This document shows positions 34,097 through 45,721 of a stretch of 64,000 nucleotides of DNA, piece by piece (within the stretch, counting starts at the first letter, position 1; every line of letters begins with the position of its first letter). The position numbers were made by a program, and so were the translations under genes. The notes beneath the pieces are model-generated. The model worked only from the letters and a program-made list of their open reading frames with translations, made no database searches and was not told the origin of the DNA. This stretch comes from Tolypeutes matacus (Eukaryota > Chordata > Mammalia > Cingulata > Chlamyphoridae): NCBI GenBank assembly GCA_026826555.1, contig JAKSZT010054565.1:7509654-7573653 (forward strand), read 5' to 3'.

Positions 34097-36770
34097 TTTT
34101 TTTAAATTTATTTATTTATTTATTTATTTTATATGCATATATGTGTATTTGCTTACAAAAATGTTATATATATATAACACATATATTTTAAGAGGTGCTT
34201 AGATTACCCAAAATATTACACGGAACCCACTGGGATTCCCATGTTGCCTACCTCCCACACCTCCCACCACATCCCACACAAACATCTCCCACAGTGTGGC
34301 TCACCACCCTCAATGAACTTACACATCCTGGAGCCTTGCCACCAACCATAGACTACAGTTCACACTGTAGACCACACTCTCTCCCACTCAGTTCTGAGTG
34401 GTGTGTGCTGATTTAAAATGTCCTACATCCGTTGCCACAACAGTACTCAGGATAACCTCCAACTCCCAAAGAAGCCCCTGTATTTCAACTGCTCATCCCC
34501 TCCCTACCCCAAAAGTGTCAAGTGGCCACTGGCTCCACCTCATTGTTATAATTTCTTGCATTGCTAGAATCACCATATGTGAACAAGAGAATACCATCAA
34601 GTCCACTCTAGTTCATAGTTCTTCCCCCAATCCTGAGGGGACTGGGATGGTGATGTCCACTCCAACTCCAAGTGAGAGAGGGCTTATATCCCATGGATAT
34701 GGTGGGTGGGATGATCCTGCCTGCAGATGCAGGCCCTCTCCATTCCCTGGGATGGCCATTGTCCATCGTTGTCTCCTCACCAGGTGACTTAGATGAGGCC
34801 ATTGAGCTGTAGGGTAGGAGTTGCGGCACCACCTAGATTTCATGCACACCTGGCACATAGGTAGGCGGGAGGCTCCAGTCTCTGGAAGAATACCTAAAAA
34901 CTCCAGCATCACATATAGGTTTGAATAGAAGGGACTGGTGAACCATGTGCAGGGAGGACTTATTTGAGTCTAATTCTGTCACTCTCAGGAGCACAGATTC
35001 CAAAATAGAACCCACTGATAAGGCATCAGTCTCTGGGTCTATCCCCCCTTATATAGAACCAGGGTGTCTCCGGAGCTCTCAGGAACCCCAATGAGTGGAG
35101 TGATAGGCACTTAGATGTTCTATGAGCTCCTACTGAGGTGTGCATAAGAGTTACCTCTGGGATGACCTCCCGACTCTCTTTGAAGTCTCTTAGCCACTTG
35201 AACTCATTGGTCTTTGCCATTTCCCCCCTTTTATTCAAGGTCTTTTTCCAGTTGTGTTGCCAGTTGGCACTTGGTATTAATCCCTCGTTGCCAGGGAGGC
35301 TCATCCCCGGGAGTCATGTCCCACGTTGGGGGGAAGGTAATGCAATCATATGCTGAGTTTGGCTTAGAGAGAGGCCACATTTGAGCAACAAGGAGGCTCT
35401 CAGGTGGCAACCCTTAGGAACCCCACAACTGCAGGCTAAGTCTCATTTACAAGAGCAAAGACTCACAAGGGTAGTCATCAATAAAAAAACCACATCAGTG
35501 GGTCATCCTATTTTGACAGGCACTGTCCCTACACTCAGAGGACTATTGCTGCTCCCTTGGAGACTGTGGCAGATCTCTCCAGGCTAGGAATTCAGATTCC
35601 CTCATTTATTATGTGATTATCCACCCATCGTGACCATGCCCCATCCCCCGATCCTTTGAATGATTTTGTATATCTTTCATGTATATTCGGATGAACCAAC
35701 CCCCACAAACACCCCCCCCAATAATCCCCCGCAGTACCCACTGTAACCCTTCTGTGATCCAAATCCTCCATGAACATTTAGTCCATAAAATAATCAAATA
35801 CACTTACTAGGAAAAAGAAACAAGTGTGATAAGCTTATATGCAAGAGACAAACATAAGGAAACTCAGGGAAAAAAAAGAGAGAAGGAAAAAAAACAAATA
35901 ATCAAACAAGGAACAAAACAAAATAAAATATAATTAGTGGATTGGGACATTCAAAAAATGGGCAAAAAAGGAAAGGAAATGCCTTAATATATATAAATAT
36001 ATATATATATTCATTTTTTTTCTTTCTCTTTTCTTTTTTCCCTTTTTTCCTTCCCTTTATCACTGTGTTATCGGATGTCTGGTGTGCCATGACACCTTCC
36101 TCCTCTCAATCCCCATTGTCTCCCAATTTTTCATTTAATTTTCAAAGAAGTTTTAGGTCACATCAAAGTCCCACACGGAGTGCCAGAGACTCCCAGATAC
36201 CAAACCACCCCACTTCCCCACCCCATATTAATATCCTCTCCCCATTTTTTTGGTTGTTAGCATTGTTATAACTGTTATGCAGATAGCAAAATATAGCAAC
36301 TAAACATTGTCAGTGATTTACATTATAGTTTACAATTTAGATGATACAGTTTAATAATTTTGATGATATTTACCATGTCCTGTGTTCATTACTGCAAGGT
36401 AATGAAAAACCTTCCCCATGACCACCAAACAACACATTAGATCTTGACTGTTCCCTTCTCCCCAGCCCCCCAGGGCCCATGATATCCCCCTCTCCCAACG
36501 CATGGAATGTCAAGATTCACATTTACATGCCCTGGGGATTTGAACTAGCACTTCCTAATCCACCCACCCCCCAGTGCTGCACCACCAAACCCAGGAACAC
36601 CACCACTCATCTGCCCCATCCCCCAACATGCAACCACACTCTATTCCTTTACCATAGATTATGTCCATATGGGTGATGGCTCAAAGCCTGCTCTTCTCTT
36701 ACTCTCCTTTGTTAACCTATCTTTCAGACAATGGTTCCAGAGACTGCTCAGTTATCCTCAGTTCAGATCA
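34097..36770 (-). other. Very long L1 3'UTR with G-rich tracts
   Basis: From the end of ORF2 to the tail is about 2.7 kb, several times longer than the human L1 3'UTR. The same sequence forms most of the truncated copy at 13667-16260 and, more divergent, 60881-62799. On the element strand there are G-rich clusters at about 35699-35731 and 36555-36640 that could form G-quadruplexes. It has no long open frame of its own. Confidence 0.75.
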
Positions 36771-39700
36771 GTGAAGTCATATACTGTTCATCCTTCAGGG
36801 CCTGGCCTGCTTCACTCAACATAAGGTCTTCAAGATTCATCCACGTTATTCCATGTGTTCACACTTTGGTCCTTCTTACAGCTGTGTAATATTCCATTGT
36901 ATGTATGTAGCACATTTTGCTTATCCATTCGTCTGTTGATGGGCACCGGGGCTGATTCCAACTTTTGGCAATGGTGAACAATGCTGCTATGAACATTGGT
37001 GTGCATATATATGTTTGTATTTATGTTTCAGTTATTCTGGGTATATAGACAGCAGTGGAATTGCTGGATCATACGGAAGATCTATTGCTAGTTTTCGGAG
37101 GAACCGCCGAACTGTCCTCCACAGTGGCTGGACAATACCTCAGTCCCACCAGCAGTGGATGAGAGTTCCTATTCCTCCACATCCTCTCCAACATTTAGTG
37201 TCTACTGTTTTTTTAATAGCTGCCATTCTGATGGGTGTAAGATGGTATCTCATTGTAGTTTTGATTTGCATTTCCCTGATAGCAAGTGATGTTGAGCATT
37301 TTTTCATGTGCTTTTTAGCCATTTGTATTTCTTCCTTGGAAAAGTGTCTTTTCAGGTCATTTGCCCAATTTTTATATGGGTTGTTTGTCCTTTTATTTTC
37401 GAGTTGAAGTATTTCTTTATATATGCAGGATATTAGGCTCCTATCAGATATATGGTTGCCAAATATTTTTTCCCATTGGGTAGGTTGCCGTTTTATTTTC
37501 TTAATAACATCCTTAGAGGTGCAGAAGTTTTTAATTTTGAGGAGATCCCATTTATCAAATTTTTTCTCTTGCTGCTCGTGCTTTGGCTGTGAAGTTCATG
37601 AAACCATTTCCTATTACAAGGTCCTGTAGATGCTTCCCTACATTATCTTCCAAGGTTTTTATGGTTTTGGCTCTTATATTTAGATCTTTGATCCATCTTG
37701 AGTTGATTTTTTTATAAGGTGTGAGATGGTATTATTCTCTCATTTTTTGGATATGGATATCCAGTTCTCCAAGCACCACTTTTTAAAGAGGCCACTCTCT
37801 CCCAACTGAGTCAGTTTCGTGGCCTTGTCAAATATCAGATGACTGTATATGCGAGGATCTATATCAGAACTCTCAATCTGGTTCCATTGGTCAGTAGGTC
37901 TATCCTTGTGCCAATACCACGCAGTTTTGATCACTGTAGCTTTGTAGTATGTTTTAAAGTCAGGTAATGTGATACCTCCAACTTCATTTTTCTTTTTCAA
38001 TATATCTTTTGCAATTCGGGGCCTCTTGCCTCTCCAAATATATTTTGTGGTTAGTTTTTCCAGTTCCTTAAAAAATATAGTGTTGACTTTTATTGGGATT
38101 GTATTAAATCTGTAGATTATTTTGGGTAGGATAGACATCTTGATGATGTTTAGTCTTTCAATCCATGAACAGGGAATATTTTTCCATTTATTTAAGTCTT
38201 CTTTGATTTCCTTTAACAGTGTTGTGTAGTTTTCTGTATATAAGTCCTTTATATCTTTAGTTAAATTTATTCCTAGTATTTGATTCTTTTGTTTACTATT
38301 GTAAAGGGCATTTTTTTCCTGATTTCCTCCTCAGTTTGCTCGTTATAGGTGTACAGAAATGCTATTGATTTTTGAGCATTGATCTTATAGCCTGCAACAT
38401 TACTAAACTCCTTTATAAGTTCTAGAAGCCTTGTTGTCAATTTCTCAGGGCTTTCTATGTATAGGATCATGTCATCTGCAAATAATGAAATTTTTACTTC
38501 TTCTTTTCCAATCTGGATGCCCTTTATGTCCTTTTCTTGTCTCAGTGCTCGTGCAAGTACTTCTAAGACAATGTTAAATAGGAGTGGTGATAGTGGGCAT
38601 CCTTGTCTTGTTCCCGATCTCAGAGGGAAGGCTTTTAGGATTTCACCATTGAAAATGATGTTAGCTTTGGGTTTTTCATATATACCCTTTATCATTTTCA
38701 GAAAGTTTCCATCTATTCCTATCTTTTGTAGTGTTTTTATGAGGAAAGAGTGCTGTATTTTGTCGAATGCTTTTTCTGCATCTATAGAGATGATCATGTG
38801 ATTTTTTTCTTTCAGTTTGTTTATGTGGTGTATTACATTGATTGATTTTCTTATATTGAACCATCCTTGCTACCTGGGATGAAACCCACTTGGTCATGGT
38901 GTATAATCCTTTTGATATGTTGTTGAATGCGAGTATTTTGTTAAGGATTTTAGCATCTAGGTTCATTAGAGAAATTGGTCTGTAATTTTCCTTTCTTGTG
39001 TTATCTTTATTTGGTTTTGGTATTGGGGTAATGTTGGCATCATAGAATGAGTTAGGTAATATTCCTTCTACTTCTATTTTTTGGAAGAGCTTAAGTAGAA
39101 TTGGTGTTATCTCTTTCCGGAATGTTTGGTAGAATTCAGCTGTGAAGCCATCTGGTCCTGGACTCTTCTTTGTTGGGAGGTTTTTAATGACTGAGTCTAT
39201 CTCTTTACTTGTAATTGGGCTGTTGAGTTCATCTATTTCTTCTTTCATCAATGTCGGCTGTTTGTGGGTTTCTAGAAACTTGTCCATTTCCTCTAAATTG
39301 TCATTCTTGTTGGCATATAATTTTTCAAAGTATCCTCTTATGATACTCTTTATTTCTGTGGGGTCAGTAGTGATATCACCTTGCTCATTCCTTATTTTAT
39401 GTATTTGCATCTGTTCTCTCTTTTTCTTTGTTAGTCTGGCTAAGGGTTTGTCAATTTTGTTGATATTCTCGAAGAACCAGCTTTTGGTTTTGTTTATTGT
39501 TTCCATTGCTTTCTTATTCTCTATTTCATTTAGTTCTGCTCTAATCTTTGTTATTTCCTGTTTTCTACTTCCTTTAGGTTTAGTTTGTTGTTGTTTTTCC
39601 AGTTCCTCCAAGTGTGCAGTTAGATCTTCAATTTTAGCTGTTTCTTCTTTTTTAATATATGAATTATGGCTATGAACTTCCCTCTCAGGACTGCTTTCGC

Positions 39701-40570
39701 TGCATCCCATAGGTTTTGATATGTTGTGTTGTTGTTTTCATTAGTTTCAAGGTAGTTACTGATTTCTTTTGAAATTTCCTCTTTGACCCACTGTTTGTCT
39801 AAGAGTGTCTTGTTTAACTTCCATATCCTTGTGCCTAACCTGTTTCTCTGGCCCTTAGTGATTTCCAACTTCATTCCGTTGTGGTCAGAGAAATTACTTT
39901 GTATAATCTCAATCTATCTGAATTCATTGAGTGTTGTTTTGCGGCCTAGCATGTGGTCTATTTTGGAGTATGTTCCTTGTGCACTGGAGAAGAATGTAAA
40001 TCTCGCTGTATTTGGGTGTAGTGTTCTGTATATGTCTATTAAGTCCAAATCTTCTAATGTATTGTTGAGTGCCTTCGTTTCTTTATTGATTCTCTGCCTA
40101 GATGTTCTGTCTAATGATGATAGTGGTGTGTTGAAGTCCCCTGCTATAATTGTAGAGGAATTTATTTCTCCTCTTAGTTTTTCCAGAGTTTGCCGCACGT
40201 ATTTTGAGGCACCTCGATTAGGTGCATAAATGTTGATGATTGTTCTCTCTTCTTGAGAGAGTACTGCTTTTACTAATATGTAGTGTCCATCTTTGTCTCT
40301 TACAATAGTTTTGCATTTAAAGTCTATTTTGTCTGATATTAGAATAGCTACTCCTGCCCTTTTTTGGCTATTGTTAGCTTGTAAAATGGTTTTCCAGCCA
40401 TTCACTTTCAGCCTCCTTGAATCCCTGGGCCGAAGGTGGGTTTCTTGTAGACAGCATATAGATGGATCATATTTTCTTATCCATTCTGCCAATCTGTGTC
40501 TTTTGATTGGTGAATTTAATCCATTAACATTCAGTGTTATTACTCGTAATGAATTTCTTACTTCAGTCAT
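36770..40570 (-). pseudogene. L1 ORF2 (endonuclease-reverse transcriptase), recently broken
   Basis: The start is MTEVRNSLRVITLNVNGLN at 40570. The endonuclease is open for 218 residues with NVNGLN, LQETHL and AGDFNTPLS, the metal-binding and catalytic words, and SDHNG follows past a TAG stop at 39914-39916. The RT part shows [37 protein letters not shown] and the catalytic [10 protein letters not shown]. Frame changes occur near 39680, 38935 and 38273, and the C-terminal part continues at 37740-38138 ([12 protein letters not shown]). Expected length about 1270 residues. Domains are well conserved, so the breaks are recent, but this copy cannot make full ORF2p as read. Confidence 0.9.
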
Positions 40571-40634
40571 TTTTTCTTTGGGTTAATGTATGTCATATGT
40601 TGTTTTGTTTCTCTTTTTGAGTTTTCAGTTGTTT

Positions 40635-41615
40635 TTAAACTCTCCTCCAACTCTCTCTCCTTTGTTTTTTCCTTTCAATTTGTAGGGATTCCTTTAGTAT
40701 TTCTTGAAGTGCTGGTTTCTTCTTGACATACTCTCTTAATTGCTGTTTATCTGTGAATATTTTGAGCTCTCCATCATTTTTGAATGCCAATTTTGCTGGG
40801 TAGAGAATTCGTGGCTGGAAGTTTTTTTCTTTTAGTGTTTTGACTATGTCATACCACTGTCTTCTTGCCTCCATGGTTTCAGCTGAGAAATCAGCACTTA
40901 ATCTTATTGTGCTTCCCTTGTATGTGATGGTTCTCTTTTCTCTTGCTGCCTTGAGTATTTTCTCTTTGTCTTGAGCATTGGACAATTTGACAAGTATATG
41001 TCTTGGAATTCGCCTGTTGGGATTTATACTATTTGGGGTGCGCTGTGCTTCCTGGATCTGCACATCCATCTCTCTCAATAGAGTTGGGAAGTTTTCAGCC
41101 ATAACTTCCTTCAACACTCCTTCTGTTCCCTTTCCCTTCTCTTCTCCTTCTGGGATGCCCATAATGCGTATGTTTGTGCGTCTTGCATTATCGTTTAATT
41201 CCCTGAGACCATACTGGATTTTTTCTATCTTTTTGTCTATCTTTTCTACAATCTCTTTGATTTCAACTGTATTGTCTTCCATATCACTAATTCTTTCCTC
41301 TGCCTGTTCAATTCTGTTGCCATGTGAGTCCAGCGTCTTTTTCATTTCTTGACTTGTGTCTTTGTTCGCCATCATATCCATTACCTTTTTAGGTGTGTTA
41401 GCTATTTATTCAGTATGTTCTCCCAGTGTCTTCTTTATATCCTTAATCTCTTCCTTCAGTTCTTTAAGTTGGTCCATGATATTTGTTTGGAAAGCTTTGA
41501 TTTGTGGTTCGATGTACTGCATTGCTTCCTGGTTTTTATTTTGTGGACTGGACTGGTCCATGTTTTCCAGTTTCTCAGAGTCATTTGTATTTTTCTGTTG
41601 CCCTCTGGTCATCAT
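40635..41615 (-). pseudogene. L1 ORF1 with the same in-frame TAA
   Basis: Same structure as the copy at 85-1065: an open N-terminal 69 residues (41615 to 41409), TAA at 41406-41408, eight codons, then an open 248 residues from 41381, all in one frame. The C-terminal part has the coiled coil (IEQAEERISDMEDN), MGIPEGEEKGKG in the RRM-like domain and the C-terminal domain with STIRLSADFS. The rest is undamaged, which makes the single shared stop stand out. Either the second Met starts a shorter protein, or the stop is bypassed, or the lineage spread in trans. Confidence 0.88.
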
Positions 41616-43409
41616 GTTATCTTGATGGGTTGGTTCAGTTGATTAGCTTTTCTCTATGCTCTAGAATTTTATTTAGCTGTTGGTTCTGCGTGTGAGTTAA
41701 GTTTTCTCTATGGCAGTTTTTCTTCTTATTTTATTTCCTTGCTTCTTTCTATGTTCCCTTGAAGGCAAAAGGTTAGGGCCAGAGGAATCAAAAGATGTAA
41801 GGAAGGCAGAACAATAATAGAAATATTGATAAAAGTTAGAAGACGGGCAAAATTAGACTTAATGAGATGAATATTTAACTTGTGTAGGCAGTGTAGAGTA
41901 CTAGGAAAAAATATGGAGTTCCTACAATGGACTGGGAAGGCAAATGGAAGAATATATATATATAGTGATTTAGAAGGCTAGAATTATGAGGAGGGAGAGA
42001 AAATGTAGAGAAAGGTCATAAAGGAAAAAGTTAATACTAATAAAAAAAGAAAAAAGAAGAAGAAGAAAACAAAATAGATGGGATAGAAATTGACACCCTT
42101 AAGTTGTGGGCCTATTTAAAAATGTTGTCTCTAAGAGCCACAACAGAATACAGAAGGCAGAAAGATGCAGGAAGGATAAGCGGTCGTTTGTAATACAGAA
42201 TCAATATATACAGTGAGTGGGAAATTACTGAATAAGAAGCCCAGCAAAGAAGCAACCAGCTGGCAGCACCTATTTAAAAAAAAATAGAAGGAAAAAGGAA
42301 GGGGAGAGGAAAACGGGAATAATAGCAGTAGACCAGAAAGTAACAGAGAGAAACCAAAGATCCACACAGGCAAGCAGTCAAACAGAGCTAAGGGGGGTCA
42401 ATGATTCCCCTAGGGTCCACGTGGATCCTTCCTGCCTACTTGTGTTTACCAATGAATTTCCCCACAGGGTTCTATATGCAGGTCCTGAAGCAGCTTTTAG
42501 CTATTAAACTAAATTAAAAAAAATTTATTTTTCATTTGTTGAGGTGACCTCACTTTTTTTTTTTTTTTTTTTTTTTAACCAAATGCAGGACCCAAAATAA
42601 TTCCTCCTCTAGACCAACCCCCTTATGGAAGGGACCCTAGCTGGGCCTGTGGAAATTAATCAAGCACGTCCCACTTTCCGGACTCCCCAGGTTAGCTGAA
42701 ACTCTGATGTTAGTCAGTGAGGAGTGCTAAAGATAGCGGATTCCGCCCCTTCTGGCGCCGAGCTCCAGTGTCACTGGGCTGCTCAGTAAATCAGTTTGAG
42801 CGCAGATTCCCGTCTGCTCTCAGCCTGATGCTGCTTCAGATCGGCTTATCTGCTCCCCAAAGCTATGGGGCGGTGCAGGCAGCCAGATCGATGTCTAAAA
42901 ATATAAAATACCCTTCCCTGTCTTCCAACCGAACCCTCCCTTTTTTTGGGAAGTGTCCCTTCCTCCTGGCTCCACAGCAGCCCGGGTCTTATCCCTGGGT
43001 GGCTAGGGAAATCAGCTCTGTTCCCCGACCAAAATCCCCCCTCCGGTTCACCGGGTGCTGATTAGCTCGTTTGCTCTGTTCACACAAGGTCCAAGGGGCG
43101 CCAGGCAGCCAGATCCCCAGAAAATAAAACTTTTTCTTCCCGCCTGTGGCTCCAAATGGCCGTTTTATTTTTTTTTCCCTAACCGTGGGGCTCAGCCGCC
43201 TGTGCCAACCTCCACTGGCAGCCTCAAAACTCACGAACCTCCACCGTTCAGTCCACGCCGCCGATCCACGCAGACAGATGTCCCAAGCCTCTCACTCCAT
43301 GCGTGCACAGCATAGACCCCCGGGCAGGACCCCGTCCACAATCCGCCTTGCTCTGGGAGCCTGCAGTGTGCGCCCTCCTACACTAACGCCATCTTGCGTC
43401 CTCTCTCCT
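41616..43409 (-). promoter_or_regulatory. Young L1 5'UTR / internal promoter
   Basis: 1.8 kb upstream of ORF1. The distal 700 bases (about 42690-43400) are GC- and CpG-rich. The complement of AAGATGGC lies at 43388-43395, close to the 5' end. A poly-T run of about 20 sits near 42555 and is longer than in the copy at position 2010. There is no monomer array. Confidence 0.75.
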
Positions 43410-43425
43410 CAAGAAGTGTTCTTTA

Positions 43426-43936
43426 AATGATAGTAACTTAGTGCTTTATTAATTCAGCTTTCAAAGATGGGACATGCTTTTTAATACCACCTATGTACAT
43501 TTGAATACACATCCAGATTCCCATCTTTATCTCAAAGCACCAGACTCATTCCATGACCCAATTGTCTACCTGACAGCTCAATGCCAATATCCCATAAGCA
43601 TCACAAGTAAACTCTTAACCTTTCCTATTCTTCAAATTGCTTGTCTCTCAATGTTCCCAATGTTAAGAAATACTATTTCAAACAATAAAATTGTTCAAGC
43701 CATAAGTTATCTTTACTTTTTTTCTGAAAATTGAATCTACCACCAAGGATGTGGCTTTTATTTCCAAAACATTTTTTTAAACCAATCTACTTCTCTTCAT
43801 CTCTATTTAAATCATAGTGATGAAAGTCATTCTTATCTCTCACTTGCCTTACTTCAATAACCTCTTTGCTGTTCTCCCAAAACTCTTGCCTTCTACAATC
43901 TTTTCTCCACACAGTAGCCAATTACATTTTTAAAAA
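43426..43936. other. Mostly unassigned flank, possible old L2 fragment
   Basis: No gene seen. The last part (CTTCTACAATCTTTTCTCCACACAGTAGCC, split here for length) resembles a common L2 LINE segment, but it is short and uncertain. It ends at an L1 target site, GTTAATCTAG, 43937-43946. Confidence 0.4.
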
Positions 43937-44645
43937 GTTAATCTAGGGAAGGATTGTGGGAAGATGGCATTGGACTAACAGGCAGGGCTCAATGCCCTCA
44001 TAAAAACAATGGAGAAAGAGACAAAAGCTGTCTGTGAGACCTGCTTTGGGAGTCAATAGTCCAGGACAGTGCTATAAAACTGCCAGAAGTGTAAGGGACA
44101 GAGAAACTGAGAACCCAAAACATCAAAACATCAAATATCAGTTACTAAGCCCCGGTGACAGCTTGGAAGGGCTCACTTCCCCCACCCCCAAAAAATTAAG
44201 CTGGGGGAAAACTCCTGGCTCACTGCAGCTGACTAAGCGGAGAATAGACATCTTCCTCCCTGTCAGATGTTTCAAGGGAAAAGGGAGGGGGTGTCAAGGG
44301 GCTTTTCTTCAGTGAATTTGGCCAGGAGGGCTTGCTTTGAATCTCCATTCTGGAGATTCAACACAGGCACACAGGAAAGTTGAGACTGAAACACCTCTAT
44401 GGAAAGGTGTTCTTATGAGTGCTATCTGCTGGCCAGATTAGAAATGCATGGACAAAAGCTGTTTTCTGTTCTCTCTGTCTTCTAACCCCTAGGAGAAGCA
44501 CAGTTTTGATAACTTAAACTGGGCAATTTTAAAGATTTAGAATAAGTTGAACCAAGTATAAAAGAAGAGCTACACACACATGCACACACATAAAAAGGCA
44601 AGAGAGAGAAATTGGCCAACAGAGTAAATTCACCAACATATTCAG

Positions 44646-45660
44646 ATGCCTAGACATAAGCAAAAAATTACAAGCCATACTAGGAAACAGGAAGATATGG
44701 CCCAGCCAAAAGAACAGAACAAATCTCCTGAAAGGATACAGGATTTAAGACAATTAACCATGATAATCAACACAACTTTCCTAAATCAATTCAAAGAGTT
44801 TAAAGAAAAATATGACCAAAGAAATAAATGATGTCAAGAAGACACTGGGTGAACATAAGAGCAATTTGAAAACCTGCAAATGAAAGTAACAGATATTTGG
44901 GAACAAAAGACCTGGTGGGTGAGATTACAAAAGCATTAGAGGCACATAAGAGCGGATGTGAATTGCTCGAAGACAGAATTAGTGATTTCAAAGACAGAAC
45001 ATCTGAACTGGGAAAGAAAGGAGAACAGAAAAGGAATAGAATGGAAAAAATAGAACAGAGTCTCAGGGAATTGAATGACAATGCAAAATGCAAAACCATT
45101 CACATTATTGGTGTCCCAGAAGGAGAAGAGAAAGGAAAAGGGACAGATAGAATATTTGAGGAAATAATTAGTGAAAACTTCCCAAACGTTATGAAAGACA
45201 TAAAGATCAATATCCAAGAAGGACAATTCACCCCAAACAGAATAAATCTGAATAGACCTACTATGAGACACTTACTAATCAGAATGATTAGTATCAGAGT
45301 TAATGAGAGGATTCTGAAAGAAGCAAGAGAGAAGAAAAGCATCATGAATACGGGAAACTCAATAAGATTAAGTGCCATCCATTCATCAGTAACCATGGAA
45401 GTGAGAAGAAAGTGTTATGATGTATTTAAGATACTGAAAGAGAAAAACTACTAGCCAAGAATTCTGTATCTGGCAAAACTGTCCTTCAAAAATGAGGGTG
45501 AGTTCAAAGTCTTCACAGAAAAACAAAAACAGATAGAATATGTTACCAAAAAACAAGAATTACAAGGGATAATAAAGGGAATGCTGCAGCATGAAAGGCA
45601 AAAAAACAAGGGCAAAAGATTTGAAGAAGAGTGTAGAAATGAAGATTCTCAGGATGTGTA
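44646..45660 (+). pseudogene. L1 ORF1 relic
   Basis: Open pieces at 44646-44831 and 44897-45454 give the N-terminal segment, the coiled coil (KGEQKRNRMEKIEQSLRELN), the RRM-like motif IGVPEGEEKGKG and part of the C-terminal domain (SIRLSAIHSS). A frame change near 44830 and a TAG near 45452 break it. Confidence 0.83.
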
Positions 45661-45721
45661 AATTAAAGCATAGATGACAGATAAAAATAAAATGACAACA
45701 TAGAACTGAAGGACAAAATGG

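Larger units (their letters stand above)
34097..43409 (-). mobile_element. Full-length young L1, about 9.3 kb, with intact target-site duplication
   Basis: Minus-strand L1 flanked by a perfect 16 bp duplication, CAAGAAGTGTTCTTTA, at 34081-34096 and 43410-43425. Order in the element: 5'UTR (43409 to 41616), ORF1 (41615 to 40635), a 64-base spacer, ORF2 (40570 to about 36770), a very long 3'UTR (about 2.7 kb) and an (AAAT)n-rich tail. Total 9313 bases; human L1 is about 6 kb. The intact duplication and mostly open ORFs mark it as recent. Confidence 0.93.

Noticed and set aside
39142..39675. 177-residue plus-strand frame
   Set aside because: Exact antisense of conserved ORF2 RT region; hydrophobic composition is the mirror of Lys/Glu-rich sense coding.
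36770..40570. Retrotransposition-competent L1 ORF2
   Set aside because: Conserved motifs are present, but there is a TAG at 39914-39916 and at least three frame changes.
40978..41352. 124-residue plus-strand frame, also open at 428-802
   Set aside because: Antisense of L1 ORF1. It is open in both copies only because the copies are nearly identical; the composition follows the sense coiled coil and RRM.
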